Shown here: piece after piece, positions 8,762 through 16,863 of the stretch | Numbering within the stretch: the first letter of the stretch is position 1 | Layout: every line of letters begins with the position of its first letter | NCBI GenBank assembly: GCA_946478975.1 | Contig: CAMLEO010000012.1 | Location: forward strand, 1 to 50,600 | Direction of reading: 5' to 3' | DNA from: an uncultured Steroidobacter sp. | GTDB taxonomy: Bacteria; Pseudomonadota; Gammaproteobacteria; Steroidobacterales; Steroidobacteraceae | Length of the DNA stretch: 50,600 nucleotides | Position numbers and translations under genes: made by a program | Notes under the pieces: model-generated | Seen by the model: the letters and a program-made list of their open reading frames with translations, nothing else | Told to the model about the DNA's origin: nothing | Database searches by the model: none

Positions 8762-8966
8762 CGCCATCTCCAGTTGTTGGATCAATGGAGAGGAGTCTTG
8801 CCGAGCGGGCTGCGCGCCGGCACTCGGAGAACCCGGCTCAGCGTAGGGCCCCGAGACCTAATGGAAAGGCTCATGCGTCGACGCGCCTGGCCCGCGCCGG
8901 GCGTCAATGTTTTGTCGCTCGCCAAGGGAAAATCACTGTCGCTGACTGACGTCGCGCAAGGGAGTG

Positions 8967-8987
8967 GCAAGAAATTCTTGCACGTGC
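8967..8987. promoter_or_regulatory. Adjacent palindromes, candidate operator upstream of ECF sigma gene
   Basis: In the 280-base divergent region there is a perfect 15-base palindrome GCAAGAA-A-TTCTTGC (8967-8981), overlapping by two bases a second perfect palindrome GCACGTGC (8980-8987). They sit 57-77 bases before the GTG of the ECF sigma gene and about 210 bases upstream of the small gene on the other strand. Two dyads back to back in non-coding DNA suggest a protein binding site. The pattern partly resembles a -24/-12 sigma-54 element, but the GG-GC spacing is 12 rather than 10. The rest of 8762-9043 shows no gene. Confidence 0.4.
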
Positions 8988-9043
8988 GAAGCTGTAATAA
9001 CTGCAGGGTCGGTTTTAACTTAACTCAAAACGGGCGTAGTGAC

Positions 9044-9679
9044 GTGACAGCCTCCGCATTGTATCCGGCGCCGCATATCTCGCTGATTTCACTGACTCGC
9101 GACGATTCGACGCGGGCGGCCCCTGTCGCTCGGCGGCGACGCCCGGCGGTGGACTCGGTGCTCACCCGAGTTGCGCAGGGAGACGCGACCGCGCAGCGGG
9201 AATGCATCGATCAGTTCGGCAACCTGGTCTGGTCGATCGCACGCCAGTTGTCCCATAGCCGGGCCGAGGCCGAAGAAGCCGTGAAGGAGATCTTCACCGA
9301 AGTGTGGCGTCGTGCGGACCGCTTCGATCCGACGCAGGGCTCGGAAAGCGTTTTTGTCGTCACCATCGCGCGTCGTCGCCTGGTCGATCGCATGCGCCGC
9401 GCCGCCCGTCCGGATCCCGCCAAGGCGCTGAACGCCCAGTCGTCCGGCTGGGGCGGGAATAGCGTGGGCACGTGCACCGAAGCTCGGGATGCTGCCTGGG
9501 CAGTCACGCAGCTGCGGCCGGAGCTGCAGCGGGTGATGGAGCTTGGAATCCTGCGCGGCCTGAATCATTCCGAAATCGCCGAGGTGCTGCAGTTACCGGT
9601 GGCGACTGTTAAATCCATGATGCATCGTGGATTGATTCAAGTGCGCGAGTTGATGGGCGGCAATCACAACGGCACCTGA
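9044..9679 (+). CDS. ECF RNA polymerase sigma factor, orphan
   Basis: A sigma-70-family protein of about 211 residues. Region 2 reads 'NLVWSIARQL...AEEAVKEIFTEVWRRADRFD' and region 4 'LRPELQRVMEL...LNHSEIAEVLQLPVATVKSMMH', a standard ECF helix-turn-helix. The linker is long and Gly/Ser/Ala-rich. Relatives of this type (SigK/RpoE-like) are usually followed by an anti-sigma gene, but here the next gene is convergent arnD, overlapping by 16 bases, so none is adjacent. The start is uncertain: GTG 9044 is chosen because upstream DNA in the same frame carries palindromes rather than coding character; no strong ribosome-binding site is visible. Targets are unknown; the arn operon next door is a possible one by position only. 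Confidence 0.8.
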   Translation: MTASALYPAPHISLISLTRDDSTRAAPVARRRRPAVDSVLTRVAQGDATAQRECIDQFGNLVWSIARQLSHSRAEAEEAVKEIFTEVWRRADRFDPTQGSESVFVVTIARRRLVDRMRRAARPDPAKALNAQSSGWGGNSVGTCTEARDAAWAVTQLRPELQRVMELGILRGLNHSEIAEVLQLPVATVKSMMHRGLIQVRELMGGNHNGT

Positions 9680-10566
9680 CACGCCAGCGTTCCAGATCGG
9701 CCGTCGATTTCCTTGAAGCGGATCTCTCGCGAGGGCGGCGCCAGCGAGAGATCCCGATAGATTTCGCGCAGCGAGCACGGCTGCATCGAGCGCTCCAGCC
9801 AGCGCTTCAACAAACGTTCGAACGCCGGCAGCAATCTCATCCCTTCCAGCTCGGCGTGCAATGTGAACACGTGGCCCGCGGGTGCAGGTTCGAGGCTGCG
9901 GCGAAATAAAACCTCCGCGACGTCAGCTTCCGTGCAGCCGTCGATGCCGATGACTTCATCGAAGGTCGGCAGCGTGGTCGGCAGCTGCAGGCAACGGCTG
10001 CTCGCGCCGTTCATCACCGGCATGAAAGGCTGATTTCCCCGCGTATCGCTGGCGTATTGGAAGCCGAGCTCGGTCTCCAGCTCCAGCACATGCTCGTTCA
10101 ACTGCCAGCCGGCCGCTCCGTGCACGTGCGGACTCATGCCGAACACGTCTTCGAATGCATCGACCGCAAGACTCATCTGCCGGCGCGTCCAGGCACGATC
10201 GCGATCGCGCACATGATCCTGCCACAGCACGTGATCATAACAATGCACGCCGACCTCGAAGCCGGCGTCTCTCACGGCTCGCATCGTCGTGCGAGCACGG
10301 CGACTGATGTTCGGGCCGGGCAGCAGCGTGCCGTAACACAAGGTCTTCCAGCCGTAATGCGTGGCCACTGAAGTGCGCATCACTTTGCGGAAGAAGCCCG
10401 GACGAAAGATTCGCTTGAGCGCGCGGCCGGTGTGATCCGGCCCGAGACTGAATAGAAACGTCGCATCGACGCGATGCTTCCCGAGCAGCGCCAGCAGGGA
10501 GGGAACGCCTTCGAGGGTGCCCCGCAAAGTATCGACATCGATCTTCAGAGCCACCCGCTGCGACAT
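9664..10566 (-). CDS. arnD: ArnD, 4-deoxy-4-formamido-L-arabinose-phosphoundecaprenol deformylase
   Basis: A 300-residue polysaccharide-deacetylase (NodB-fold) protein. 'ALKIDVDT' near the N-terminus supplies the catalytic/metal Asp; 'VGVHCYDHVLWQDH' carries the metal-binding His residues. Size and the conserved 'HGAAGWQLN' and 'YASDTRG' blocks fit ArnD. The enzyme removes the formyl group from undecaprenyl-phosphate-L-Ara4FN, the step that commits the sugar to transfer onto lipid A, at the inner face of the inner membrane. It is the last gene of the arn operon, 13 bases after the decarboxylase gene. Its 3' end overlaps the convergent ECF sigma gene by 16 bases. Confidence 0.92.
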   Translation of the reverse strand: MSQRVALKIDVDTLRGTLEGVPSLLALLGKHRVDATFLFSLGPDHTGRALKRIFRPGFFRKVMRTSVATHYGWKTLCYGTLLPGPNISRRARTTMRAVRDAGFEVGVHCYDHVLWQDHVRDRDRAWTRRQMSLAVDAFEDVFGMSPHVHGAAGWQLNEHVLELETELGFQYASDTRGNQPFMPVMNGASSRCLQLPTTLPTFDEVIGIDGCTEADVAEVLFRRSLEPAPAGHVFTLHAELEGMRLLPAFERLLKRWLERSMQPCSLREIYRDLSLAPPSREIRFKEIDGRSGTLACQVPL

Positions 10567-10579
10567 GAGACTGCCGCGA

Positions 10580-11665
10580 CTACGCGGCGGCGTCGCGCTC
10601 GCTCACTTTTGGGAACGTTCCCGTCGGGGTGAGATCGCGTGCCCGTTGCAGGTCCTGTGCGTAGGCATCGAAGATCGCCTGCAGCGCCGTCGGCATGTCG
10701 ATCTTGGGATGCCAGTGCAGATCTTTGCAGGTGTTGTCGATGCGAGGCACTCGCGTCCGGATGTCCTGATAGCCCTCGCCGTAGTAGCTGCGCGAGGAAA
10801 CATCCACGAGCCGCACCTGCCGGGCGGCGTCTGCGTATTCGCGCCGCGTCCGCGCGATCTTCAGCATCATCTCCGCGAGCGTGCGAATGGAACAGTTGTT
10901 GGCGGGGTTGCCGATGTTATAGATCTTGCCCGACGCAATGCCGCCGTCGTTCTCGATGATTCGCAGCAAACAATCGATTGCATCGTCGATGTAAGTAAAC
11001 GAGCGCATCTGCGCGCCGCCGTCGACGAGCTGGATGCTTTCGCCGCGTACGATGTTGCCGAGGAATTGCGTGAGTACGCGCGAGCTGCCTTCCTTCGCGG
11101 TGGAGATGCTGTCGAGCCCGGAGCCGATCCAGTTGAACGGCCGGATCAGCGTGAAATCCAGCTGGCCCGCCATGCCGTAGCTCCAGATGATGCGGTCGAG
11201 CAGCTGCTTGGCGCACGAATAGATCCAGCGGGACTTGTCGATCGGGCCCAGCACCAGCGGCGAGGAATAAGCGTCGAACTCGGTGTCCGGACACATGCCA
11301 TAGACTTCGGAGGTCGAAGGAAAGATCACGCGCGTGCCGTACTTCACGCAGTAGCGAACGATGGGCAGGTTCGCCTCGAAGTCGAGCTCGAACACTTTCA
11401 GGGGTTCGCGCACGTAGCTGGCGGGCGTCGCAATCGCAACCAGCGGCAGCACCACGTCGCACTTGCGAACGTTATATTCGACCCACTCGCGGTTGATGGT
11501 GATGTCGCCTTCCACGAACTGGAAGCGCGGATGGTTGCGCCACGCTTCGACGCGGTCGCTCTGCAGGTCCATGCCGAACACGTACCAGTCGGTCCGGGTC
11601 AGCAGCGCCCGGCTCAAGTGATGGCCGATGAATCCATTCACGCCGAGAATCAGGATGCGACGCAT
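10580..11665 (-). CDS. arnA: ArnA decarboxylase domain as separate protein (UDP-glucuronate C4-decarboxylase)
   Basis: A 361-residue extended short-chain dehydrogenase. It opens with the NAD-binding 'ILGVNGFIGHHL', has the catalytic Ser-Glu block 'PSTSEVYGMC' and the Tyr-x-x-x-Lys pair in 'WIYSCAKQLLDR'. These match the C-terminal dehydrogenase half of E. coli ArnA, which oxidises and decarboxylates UDP-glucuronic acid to the UDP-4-keto-pentose used by ArnB. In E. coli this half is fused to the formyltransferase; here it is an independent gene whose ATG (11665) lies 16 bases inside the formyltransferase gene. The separate proteins may still form a complex through translational coupling. Confidence 0.92.
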   Translation of the reverse strand: MRRILILGVNGFIGHHLSRALLTRTDWYVFGMDLQSDRVEAWRNHPRFQFVEGDITINREWVEYNVRKCDVVLPLVAIATPASYVREPLKVFELDFEANLPIVRYCVKYGTRVIFPSTSEVYGMCPDTEFDAYSSPLVLGPIDKSRWIYSCAKQLLDRIIWSYGMAGQLDFTLIRPFNWIGSGLDSISTAKEGSSRVLTQFLGNIVRGESIQLVDGGAQMRSFTYIDDAIDCLLRIIENDGGIASGKIYNIGNPANNCSIRTLAEMMLKIARTRREYADAARQVRLVDVSSRSYYGEGYQDIRTRVPRIDNTCKDLHWHPKIDMPTALQAIFDAYAQDLQRARDLTPTGTFPKVSERDAAA

Positions 11666-12585
11666 GAGATCGGCTCCAGTGTCGTACGGGAACGAAGCAG
11701 CGCGGCCGGCGTCAACGATTCGCCGTCGAGCTCGGCAGACGTGAGTGTCAACCGATGTCCATCGATGCAATCCAACTGCAAGGTCTGGCCGTCGGCATAC
11801 AGACACGGCGCGAGATCGGGAAATCGTGCGGCCTCCATGGCGTATCGACTGCCCAGCAGCCGCAGAGTGCGCCCCTCGCACATACCGAACGCACCGGGAA
11901 ACGGCGGTGCGACAGCGCGGATCAGATTGTGAATTTGCAGTGCCGGCCACTGCCACGAGATCTCACCGTCTGCGGGGCGGCGCCGGCCGAAGTACGATCC
12001 TTGCGACAGATCCAGCGGCGTTGCAGGCGCACGGCCGGCAATGAGATCGGGCAGGCAGCGATCGAGCAAACGTTCGGCGGCGGCCGCCACGTTCAGCGAC
12101 ACCTCGAGTGCACTGTCATCGAGGCGAATGGGCACGCGTTCCTGCCCGACCAGCGGCCCGGCATCGGGCTTGCTGGCCATGTAGTGCAGGCTCGCTCCGG
12201 TTTCGGTCTCGCCTCGAATGATTGCCCAATGAATCGGCGCACGACCCCGGTACTTGGGCAGCAACGATCCGTGCATGTTGAGCGCGCCGAGACGGGCAGC
12301 AGCCAGCAGCTCATCGCACAGCATGCTTCGATAGTAAAAAGAGAAGATGAAATCTGGTTGAAGCCGTGCAACGGCGCCCACCCATGCGGCCGAGTTCGGA
12401 TCGGCGGGCATCACGACTTTGATGCCACTCGTTCTCGCCGTGTCGGCGACGCTGCCGTACCAACGCTGCTCGTGCGGATCGTCCTCATGCGTGAACACCA
12501 TCGGCACGTCGATCCCATGACGAAGCAGCACGCGCAGGCAGCGCACGCCGACTTCGCTATAGGCAAACGCCACCGCGGTCGTCAT
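11650..12585 (-). CDS. arnA: ArnA formyltransferase domain as separate protein (UDP-L-Ara4N formyltransferase)
   Basis: A 311-residue formyltransferase of the methionyl-tRNA formyltransferase/ArnA-N family. 'LGALNMHGSLLPKYRGRAP' contains the catalytic Asn-x-His, and 'MASKPDAGPLVGQ' the catalytic Asp. It transfers a formyl group from 10-formyl-tetrahydrofolate to UDP-L-Ara4N before ArnC action. It is the N-terminal half of E. coli ArnA encoded as a stand-alone gene. ATG 12585 overlaps the arnC stop (ATGA) and its 3' end overlaps the decarboxylase start by 16 bases. The C-terminal domain ('WPALQIHNLIRAVAPPFPGA') supports ArnA over a tRNA formyltransferase, as does the operon. Confidence 0.92.
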   Translation of the reverse strand: MTTAVAFAYSEVGVRCLRVLLRHGIDVPMVFTHEDDPHEQRWYGSVADTARTSGIKVVMPADPNSAAWVGAVARLQPDFIFSFYYRSMLCDELLAAARLGALNMHGSLLPKYRGRAPIHWAIIRGETETGASLHYMASKPDAGPLVGQERVPIRLDDSALEVSLNVAAAAERLLDRCLPDLIAGRAPATPLDLSQGSYFGRRRPADGEISWQWPALQIHNLIRAVAPPFPGAFGMCEGRTLRLLGSRYAMEAARFPDLAPCLYADGQTLQLDCIDGHRLTLTSAELDGESLTPAALLRSRTTLEPISCVAS

Positions 12586-13562
12586 GACTGCTCCCGGTCG
12601 CTTGCGCGCTCGACGATGGCGTCGATGAGATAGCGCGGGCGATGACGAACCTGCAGGTAGATCCGGCCGATGTACTCGCCGAGCAGGCCGATGCCGAACA
12701 GCGCGATGCCGATGAGCAGGAATACGATGGCAAACAAACTGAACACGCCTTCGGCTTCGGGCCCGACCACGATGCGGCGAATCAGCAGCGCCACGACAAA
12801 CAGCGCCGACAGCAGCGAAATTACGATGCCGGCCATGGAGAACAGCTGCAGCGGCACCACCGAGAATCCGGTCACCAGGTCGAAGTTGAGGCGGATCAGG
12901 CGATACAGCGAATACTTGGATTGACCCGAGTGGCGCTCTTCGTGGTGCACGGGAATTTCGGTGGCACGCATCGCATACAGACTGCCGAGCGCGGGAACGA
13001 AGGTGCTGACCTCGCGCGATTGATTGATCGCGTCGACGACATCGCGCGAGTAACCGCGCAGCATGCATCCTTGGTCGGTCATGCGAATGCCGGAAATGCG
13101 AGCACGCAACGCATTCATGGCAGCGGAGGCTGCACGGCGCCACCAAACATCGCGCCGACCCTGACGCACGGTTCCGATGTAGTCGTACCCTTGATCGAAC
13201 TGCTCGACGACGCGGGCGATCTCGCCCGGTGGATTCTGCAAGTCCGCGTCGAGTGTCACGATCAGCTCGCCGCGGGCTCGTTCGAAAGCCGCCAGGATGG
13301 CAGCGTGCTGCCCGACGTTGCCGCGCAGGATCAGCACCCGGGTCTGGTCCGGACGGGATTGAAACATCTTGCGCAGCAGGGCCACGGATTTGTCGGTGCT
13401 GCCGTCGTCCACAAAGATACATTCATACGAGCGCCCCAGCGCATCGAGCGCCGGATAGAGCTGTGCAAACAACGCCGGCAGCGCCGCTTCCTCGTTGAAC
13501 ACCGGGATCACGATGCTCAATCGCGGCACGGGCAATGGCGAGAGTCGGGGTTGCACGCTCAT
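12582..13562 (-). CDS. arnC: ArnC, undecaprenyl-phosphate 4-deoxy-4-formamido-L-arabinose transferase
   Basis: A 326-residue GT2 glycosyltransferase. The N-terminal catalytic domain has 'LSIVIPVFNEE', 'CIFVDDGSTDKS' and the DxD-type 'VTLDADLQNPP'; the QxxRW-like region is replaced by the dolichyl-phosphate-mannose-synthase-type pattern. Two C-terminal transmembrane helices ('FSMAGIVISLLSALFVVALL' and 'FLLIGIALFGIGLL') anchor it in the inner membrane. It loads the formylated aminoarabinose onto undecaprenyl phosphate. ATG 13562 overlaps the arnB stop (ATGA); an in-frame ATG 36 bases upstream lies inside arnB and is less likely. Confidence 0.92.
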   Translation of the reverse strand: MSVQPRLSPLPVPRLSIVIPVFNEEAALPALFAQLYPALDALGRSYECIFVDDGSTDKSVALLRKMFQSRPDQTRVLILRGNVGQHAAILAAFERARGELIVTLDADLQNPPGEIARVVEQFDQGYDYIGTVRQGRRDVWWRRAASAAMNALRARISGIRMTDQGCMLRGYSRDVVDAINQSREVSTFVPALGSLYAMRATEIPVHHEERHSGQSKYSLYRLIRLNFDLVTGFSVVPLQLFSMAGIVISLLSALFVVALLIRRIVVGPEAEGVFSLFAIVFLLIGIALFGIGLLGEYIGRIYLQVRHRPRYLIDAIVERASDREQS

Positions 13563-14680
13563 GATCGATTCGCCAGCACGCTGCGCAGCTCGCGGCACAC
13601 ACGATGCACGTCGTCATCCAGCATGGTTGGAAACAACGGCAGCGAAACTGTCTCCCGGCCGATGCGGGCGGCATTGGGGTAGAGCGCCTCGTCATATCCA
13701 AGTTGCCGGAACACGCTGAGGCCCGGTATGCAGGGATAATGCACGCCGACGCCGATGCCGCGCTTCGCCATTGCCTGCTGGAATTGCGGCCGCGTCATGT
13801 TGAGCTGCTCGAACGGCAGCAGTAACGTGAACATATTCCAGCAATGGCCATCGTCACCACGCTCCGGCAGCAAGCCGGCGTCGTCGCCGCTCAGCTCAGC
13901 GAAATAGATCTCTGCCAGCGCTTGCCGGCGCCGGGTGAGCGCGTCGAGCTGTGCGAGCTGGCCGAGCCCGATGCGCGCCGAAACATCGGACAAGTTGTAT
14001 TTGCCGCCGGCCTGAACCACGTCGACATTGTTGTTCTCGTCGCGTTCGATGCCGTGAAAGCGCGCAAGCTCGATGTAATGCACTTCATCCGGATCGTCGA
14101 GCACGACCGCGCCGCCTTCGATGGTCGTCATGTTTTTATTGGGATGAAAGCTGAAACACGCAACATCACCGAACGAGCCGATGTGTCGGCCACGCGAAAT
14201 CGAGCCGATCGCGTGTGCTGCATCTTCGATGATACGAATGCCTCGTGCACGTGCGAGGTCCAGCAGGCGATCCATACTCACCGGCAGGCCCGCGAAGTGC
14301 ACTGGCATGATCGCGCGCGTCTTCGGCGTCAACGCAGCTTCGACTCGATTGAGATCCAGGTTGCGGCTGGCGAGTTCGACATCGACAAAGACCGGCTTGG
14401 CGCCGACTCGTAACACGACATTCGCGCTTGCCGCGAAGCTCATCGCAGGCACGATCACTTCGTCGCCTTCGCCAACGCCGACGGCGCGCAATGCGAGTTC
14501 GAGTGCCGCCGTGCCTGAAGTGACGCTGCGGACGGAACGACCGCCGAAGTAACTCGACAGCGCGGCCTCGAATTTCGCAACGTAAGGCCCGGTCGCGATC
14601 CAGCCGGAGCGCAACACCTGGCAGACACCCGCGATCGTTTCCTCATCGATGACGGTGCGGGCAAACGGCAGATAACTCAT
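13559..14680 (-). CDS. arnB: ArnB, UDP-4-amino-4-deoxy-L-arabinose-oxoglutarate aminotransferase
   Basis: A 373-residue DegT/DnrJ/EryC1/StrS-family PLP aminotransferase. PLP-contacting motifs are visible: 'SVTSGTAALELAL', 'IIEDAAHAIGS' and the Schiff-base lysine in 'FSFHPNKNMTTIEGG'. It converts the UDP-4-keto-pentose from the decarboxylase to UDP-L-Ara4N with glutamate as donor. Length is typical for ArnB. It shares ATGA with the flippase-subunit gene upstream and with arnC downstream. Membership of the L-Ara4N route rather than another nucleotide-sugar route rests on the surrounding arnC, arnA, arnD and arnT. Confidence 0.92.
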   Translation of the reverse strand: MSYLPFARTVIDEETIAGVCQVLRSGWIATGPYVAKFEAALSSYFGGRSVRSVTSGTAALELALRAVGVGEGDEVIVPAMSFAASANVVLRVGAKPVFVDVELASRNLDLNRVEAALTPKTRAIMPVHFAGLPVSMDRLLDLARARGIRIIEDAAHAIGSISRGRHIGSFGDVACFSFHPNKNMTTIEGGAVVLDDPDEVHYIELARFHGIERDENNNVDVVQAGGKYNLSDVSARIGLGQLAQLDALTRRRQALAEIYFAELSGDDAGLLPERGDDGHCWNMFTLLLPFEQLNMTRPQFQQAMAKRGIGVGVHYPCIPGLSVFRQLGYDEALYPNAARIGRETVSLPLFPTMLDDDVHRVCRELRSVLANRS

Positions 14681-15054
14681 GCGGAGCTCCGCGCGAGAAT
14701 CCAGACACCGAGAATGATGATGGAGATGCCAGCGAGTTTGGCGGGCGACAGCACTTCATCAAATAACAATGTCGCGCCGACGGCATTGACGATGTAGCCG
14801 ATCGACAGCAACGGATAGATGACGCTCACCGGTGCCCGCGACAAAGCCAGGACCCAGATGACCAGGCTGATGCCGTAGCAGGCAAGCCCGCCCCACAACG
14901 CGATGTGAGATAACAAGTGCTGGCCGGCGACCGCGATTCCTGACCAGCTCAGCTCGATGGTGCCGGTGGCCGACGTTGCGGCCTTGAGCAGCAGCTGCGC
15001 GGCGGCATTGAGCAGCACGCCACTGATCACCAGCATCCAGGTAACGGCGTTCAC
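14677..15054 (-). CDS. ArnE/ArnF-like SMR-family flippase subunit
   Basis: A 125-residue protein with four hydrophobic helices of the small multidrug resistance/EamA type ('WMLVISGVLLNAAAQLLLKA', 'IYPLLSIGYIVNAVGATLLF', 'LAGISIIILGVWILA'). In E. coli two such proteins, ArnE and ArnF, form the heterodimer that flips undecaprenyl-phosphate-L-Ara4N across the inner membrane. Only one copy is encoded here, so a homodimer or a second subunit elsewhere is needed. It couples by ATGA to arnT (start 15054 in arnT's stop) and to arnB. I cannot say whether it is the ArnE or the ArnF counterpart, hence no symbol. Confidence 0.85.
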   Translation of the reverse strand: MNAVTWMLVISGVLLNAAAQLLLKAATSATGTIELSWSGIAVAGQHLLSHIALWGGLACYGISLVIWVLALSRAPVSVIYPLLSIGYIVNAVGATLLFDEVLSPAKLAGISIIILGVWILARSSA

Positions 15055-16742
15055 TGGCGGCTCACGGCGACCCGACGCCGGTCCTTGCCGAGCAGCCGCA
15101 TGGGCAGGCCTCGGGCGGCCTGCTCTGCATATGTTTTGTGCGACATGATGGCGACCGCCTGTGTTGCCGACAGCCAGCGCTGCTCGAACGCGCGCATGTC
15201 GGCGATGGCTTTGTCCGGCGTTCGTTGCTGACCATAGTCGAGCTCGCCTCGATAATCGACCAGAATCATCGTGCGTTGCAGATAAAACGGCAGCGATTGA
15301 TCGTACGTCTGCACGCTGAAGATCGGCGCCTGCGCCGCGAGGTCGGCGGGAATGGTGGCAGCGAGATCTCTGCCGGAACGTAACGAGCTGTCATGCCCCA
15401 CAGTGGCGAACAGCAACGCCAGGCCGAGGAACCATCCCGTGGCGAGACTCACGATCGAGCGCACCGTTTGTTTGTTGCGTGCGGCGCGACGATAGAAAAG
15501 CGCGGCAAGCGCTGCAATCAGGGCAATCGCTATGGATGTCGGGCGTGTTTCGTAGGCAACGGTGCGGGCGATGGGATCGGCGACGAAGTACGGTGCAGCC
15601 TGTGTGTAGGCGAGCAGCAAGAATGCACCGAGCAGCAGGATCCAGGCCGTCGCATCCAGCCCCTTGATCCCGCCTGACGACGCGCGTGCCGCTGTGAGCA
15701 ATGCCAGCGGCGGCAGCATCGGCAATATATAGGGCGCGAGCTTGGAGCCCGACAAGGAAAAGAATACCAGCACGAAAATGCACCAGGCCCAGAGCAGGCG
15801 CCGGACATCGAACTGTCCTTGCACCACCGTCGTGCGCCAGCCATCGGCGAGCGCCGTCATCATTTGCCACAGCCACGGCAGCACACCAGCGAGCAAAATT
15901 GCAATGAAATACCACCAGGGCTCGACGCGTCGTGCTTCGAGGGTCGTGTAGCGCAACAGATGTTCGTGAATAAAAAAGAACTGCAGGAAGTCGTCGTTGG
16001 CGCGAGTCACCAGCACGAACCACGGCACCGTGATCAGCAGCATCAGGCCGAGCCCGGGGAGCAGTTGCAACGTGCGCCAGACTGCCCAGTCTCGCTGCCA
16101 CACCATATAAATGCCGACCACGCCGCCGGCGATGGCCAGCGCTACGACGCCTTTGGTCAGGATCGCCAGCGCCAGGAACAACCAGCTGGCCAGCATCCAT
16201 CGCCCTGCGGCCCGGCGATCTGTGTCGCGGTTGATTTGAGCCATGCAGAACGCGCACAGCATGGCGGTCAGCTGTAACGTAAATGTCATGTCCAGGGTGA
16301 GCACCTGGCCCATGACGAAATGCAACACCGAAGAGCCGAGCAGGGCGGCCGCTATCACGCCGGTGCGCGCGCCCCATAGGCGACGTGCGAGCAAATATAC
16401 GAGCACGACATCGAGCCATGCCGACAGCGCCATGCACAGACGCGCACTCCACTCGCTCACTCCGAATGTTTTATACGCGAGCGCCGTCGCCCAGTATTGC
16501 AGGGGCGGCTTTTCCAGGTACGCCAGGTCGTTGAGGCGCGGGGTCACCCAATCGCCGGACACCAGCATTTCGCGAGGGATCTCCGCATAGCGCGCCTCGT
16601 CGGGATTGCTCAAGGCGCGGTCTATGGGAATCAGGAACCAGATGATAGTGAGGGCGCCGATGGCGAGCGCCGCGTAGATCAGGCGCGATGGCACCAGAGG
16701 AGCATCGCGAACCGGCAAGTCCTGGGTCATCGAACTTGTCAT
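15051..16742 (-). CDS. arnT: ArnT, L-Ara4N transferase to lipid A
   Basis: A 563-residue polytopic inner-membrane glycosyltransferase (GT-C fold, PMT/GT39-83 type). The N-terminal periplasmic loop after the first helix has 'SNPDEARYAEIPREML' with the catalytic Asp-Glu, followed by 'YLEKPPLQYW'; about a dozen hydrophobic helices precede a soluble periplasmic C-terminal domain. It moves L-Ara4N from undecaprenyl phosphate to lipid A phosphate, lowering negative surface charge and raising resistance to polymyxin and cationic peptides. It is the first gene of the operon; ATG 16742 has GAGG seven bases upstream. I see no PmrA- or PhoP-type box in the 121 bases before it. Confidence 0.92.
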   Translation of the reverse strand: MTSSMTQDLPVRDAPLVPSRLIYAALAIGALTIIWFLIPIDRALSNPDEARYAEIPREMLVSGDWVTPRLNDLAYLEKPPLQYWATALAYKTFGVSEWSARLCMALSAWLDVVLVYLLARRLWGARTGVIAAALLGSSVLHFVMGQVLTLDMTFTLQLTAMLCAFCMAQINRDTDRRAAGRWMLASWLFLALAILTKGVVALAIAGGVVGIYMVWQRDWAVWRTLQLLPGLGLMLLITVPWFVLVTRANDDFLQFFFIHEHLLRYTTLEARRVEPWWYFIAILLAGVLPWLWQMMTALADGWRTTVVQGQFDVRRLLWAWCIFVLVFFSLSGSKLAPYILPMLPPLALLTAARASSGGIKGLDATAWILLLGAFLLLAYTQAAPYFVADPIARTVAYETRPTSIAIALIAALAALFYRRAARNKQTVRSIVSLATGWFLGLALLFATVGHDSSLRSGRDLAATIPADLAAQAPIFSVQTYDQSLPFYLQRTMILVDYRGELDYGQQRTPDKAIADMRAFEQRWLSATQAVAIMSHKTYAEQAARGLPMRLLGKDRRRVAVSRQ

Positions 16743-16863
16743 CGTGAGGCCTCGTGCGCCCGGGCACGCACATATCAGGTCGACGGGGGCGGCCGGTAAG
16801 TTGGACGCCCGTCAGCGAAAGATCAATCGCCCACGATGAATCGAGGTGGTTTCTGCGTTGCGA

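Noticed and set aside
8965..8982. Sigma-54 promoter (TGGCA ... TTGCA) before the ECF gene
   Set aside because: The GG-GC spacing is 12 bases, not 10; the match comes from the palindrome.
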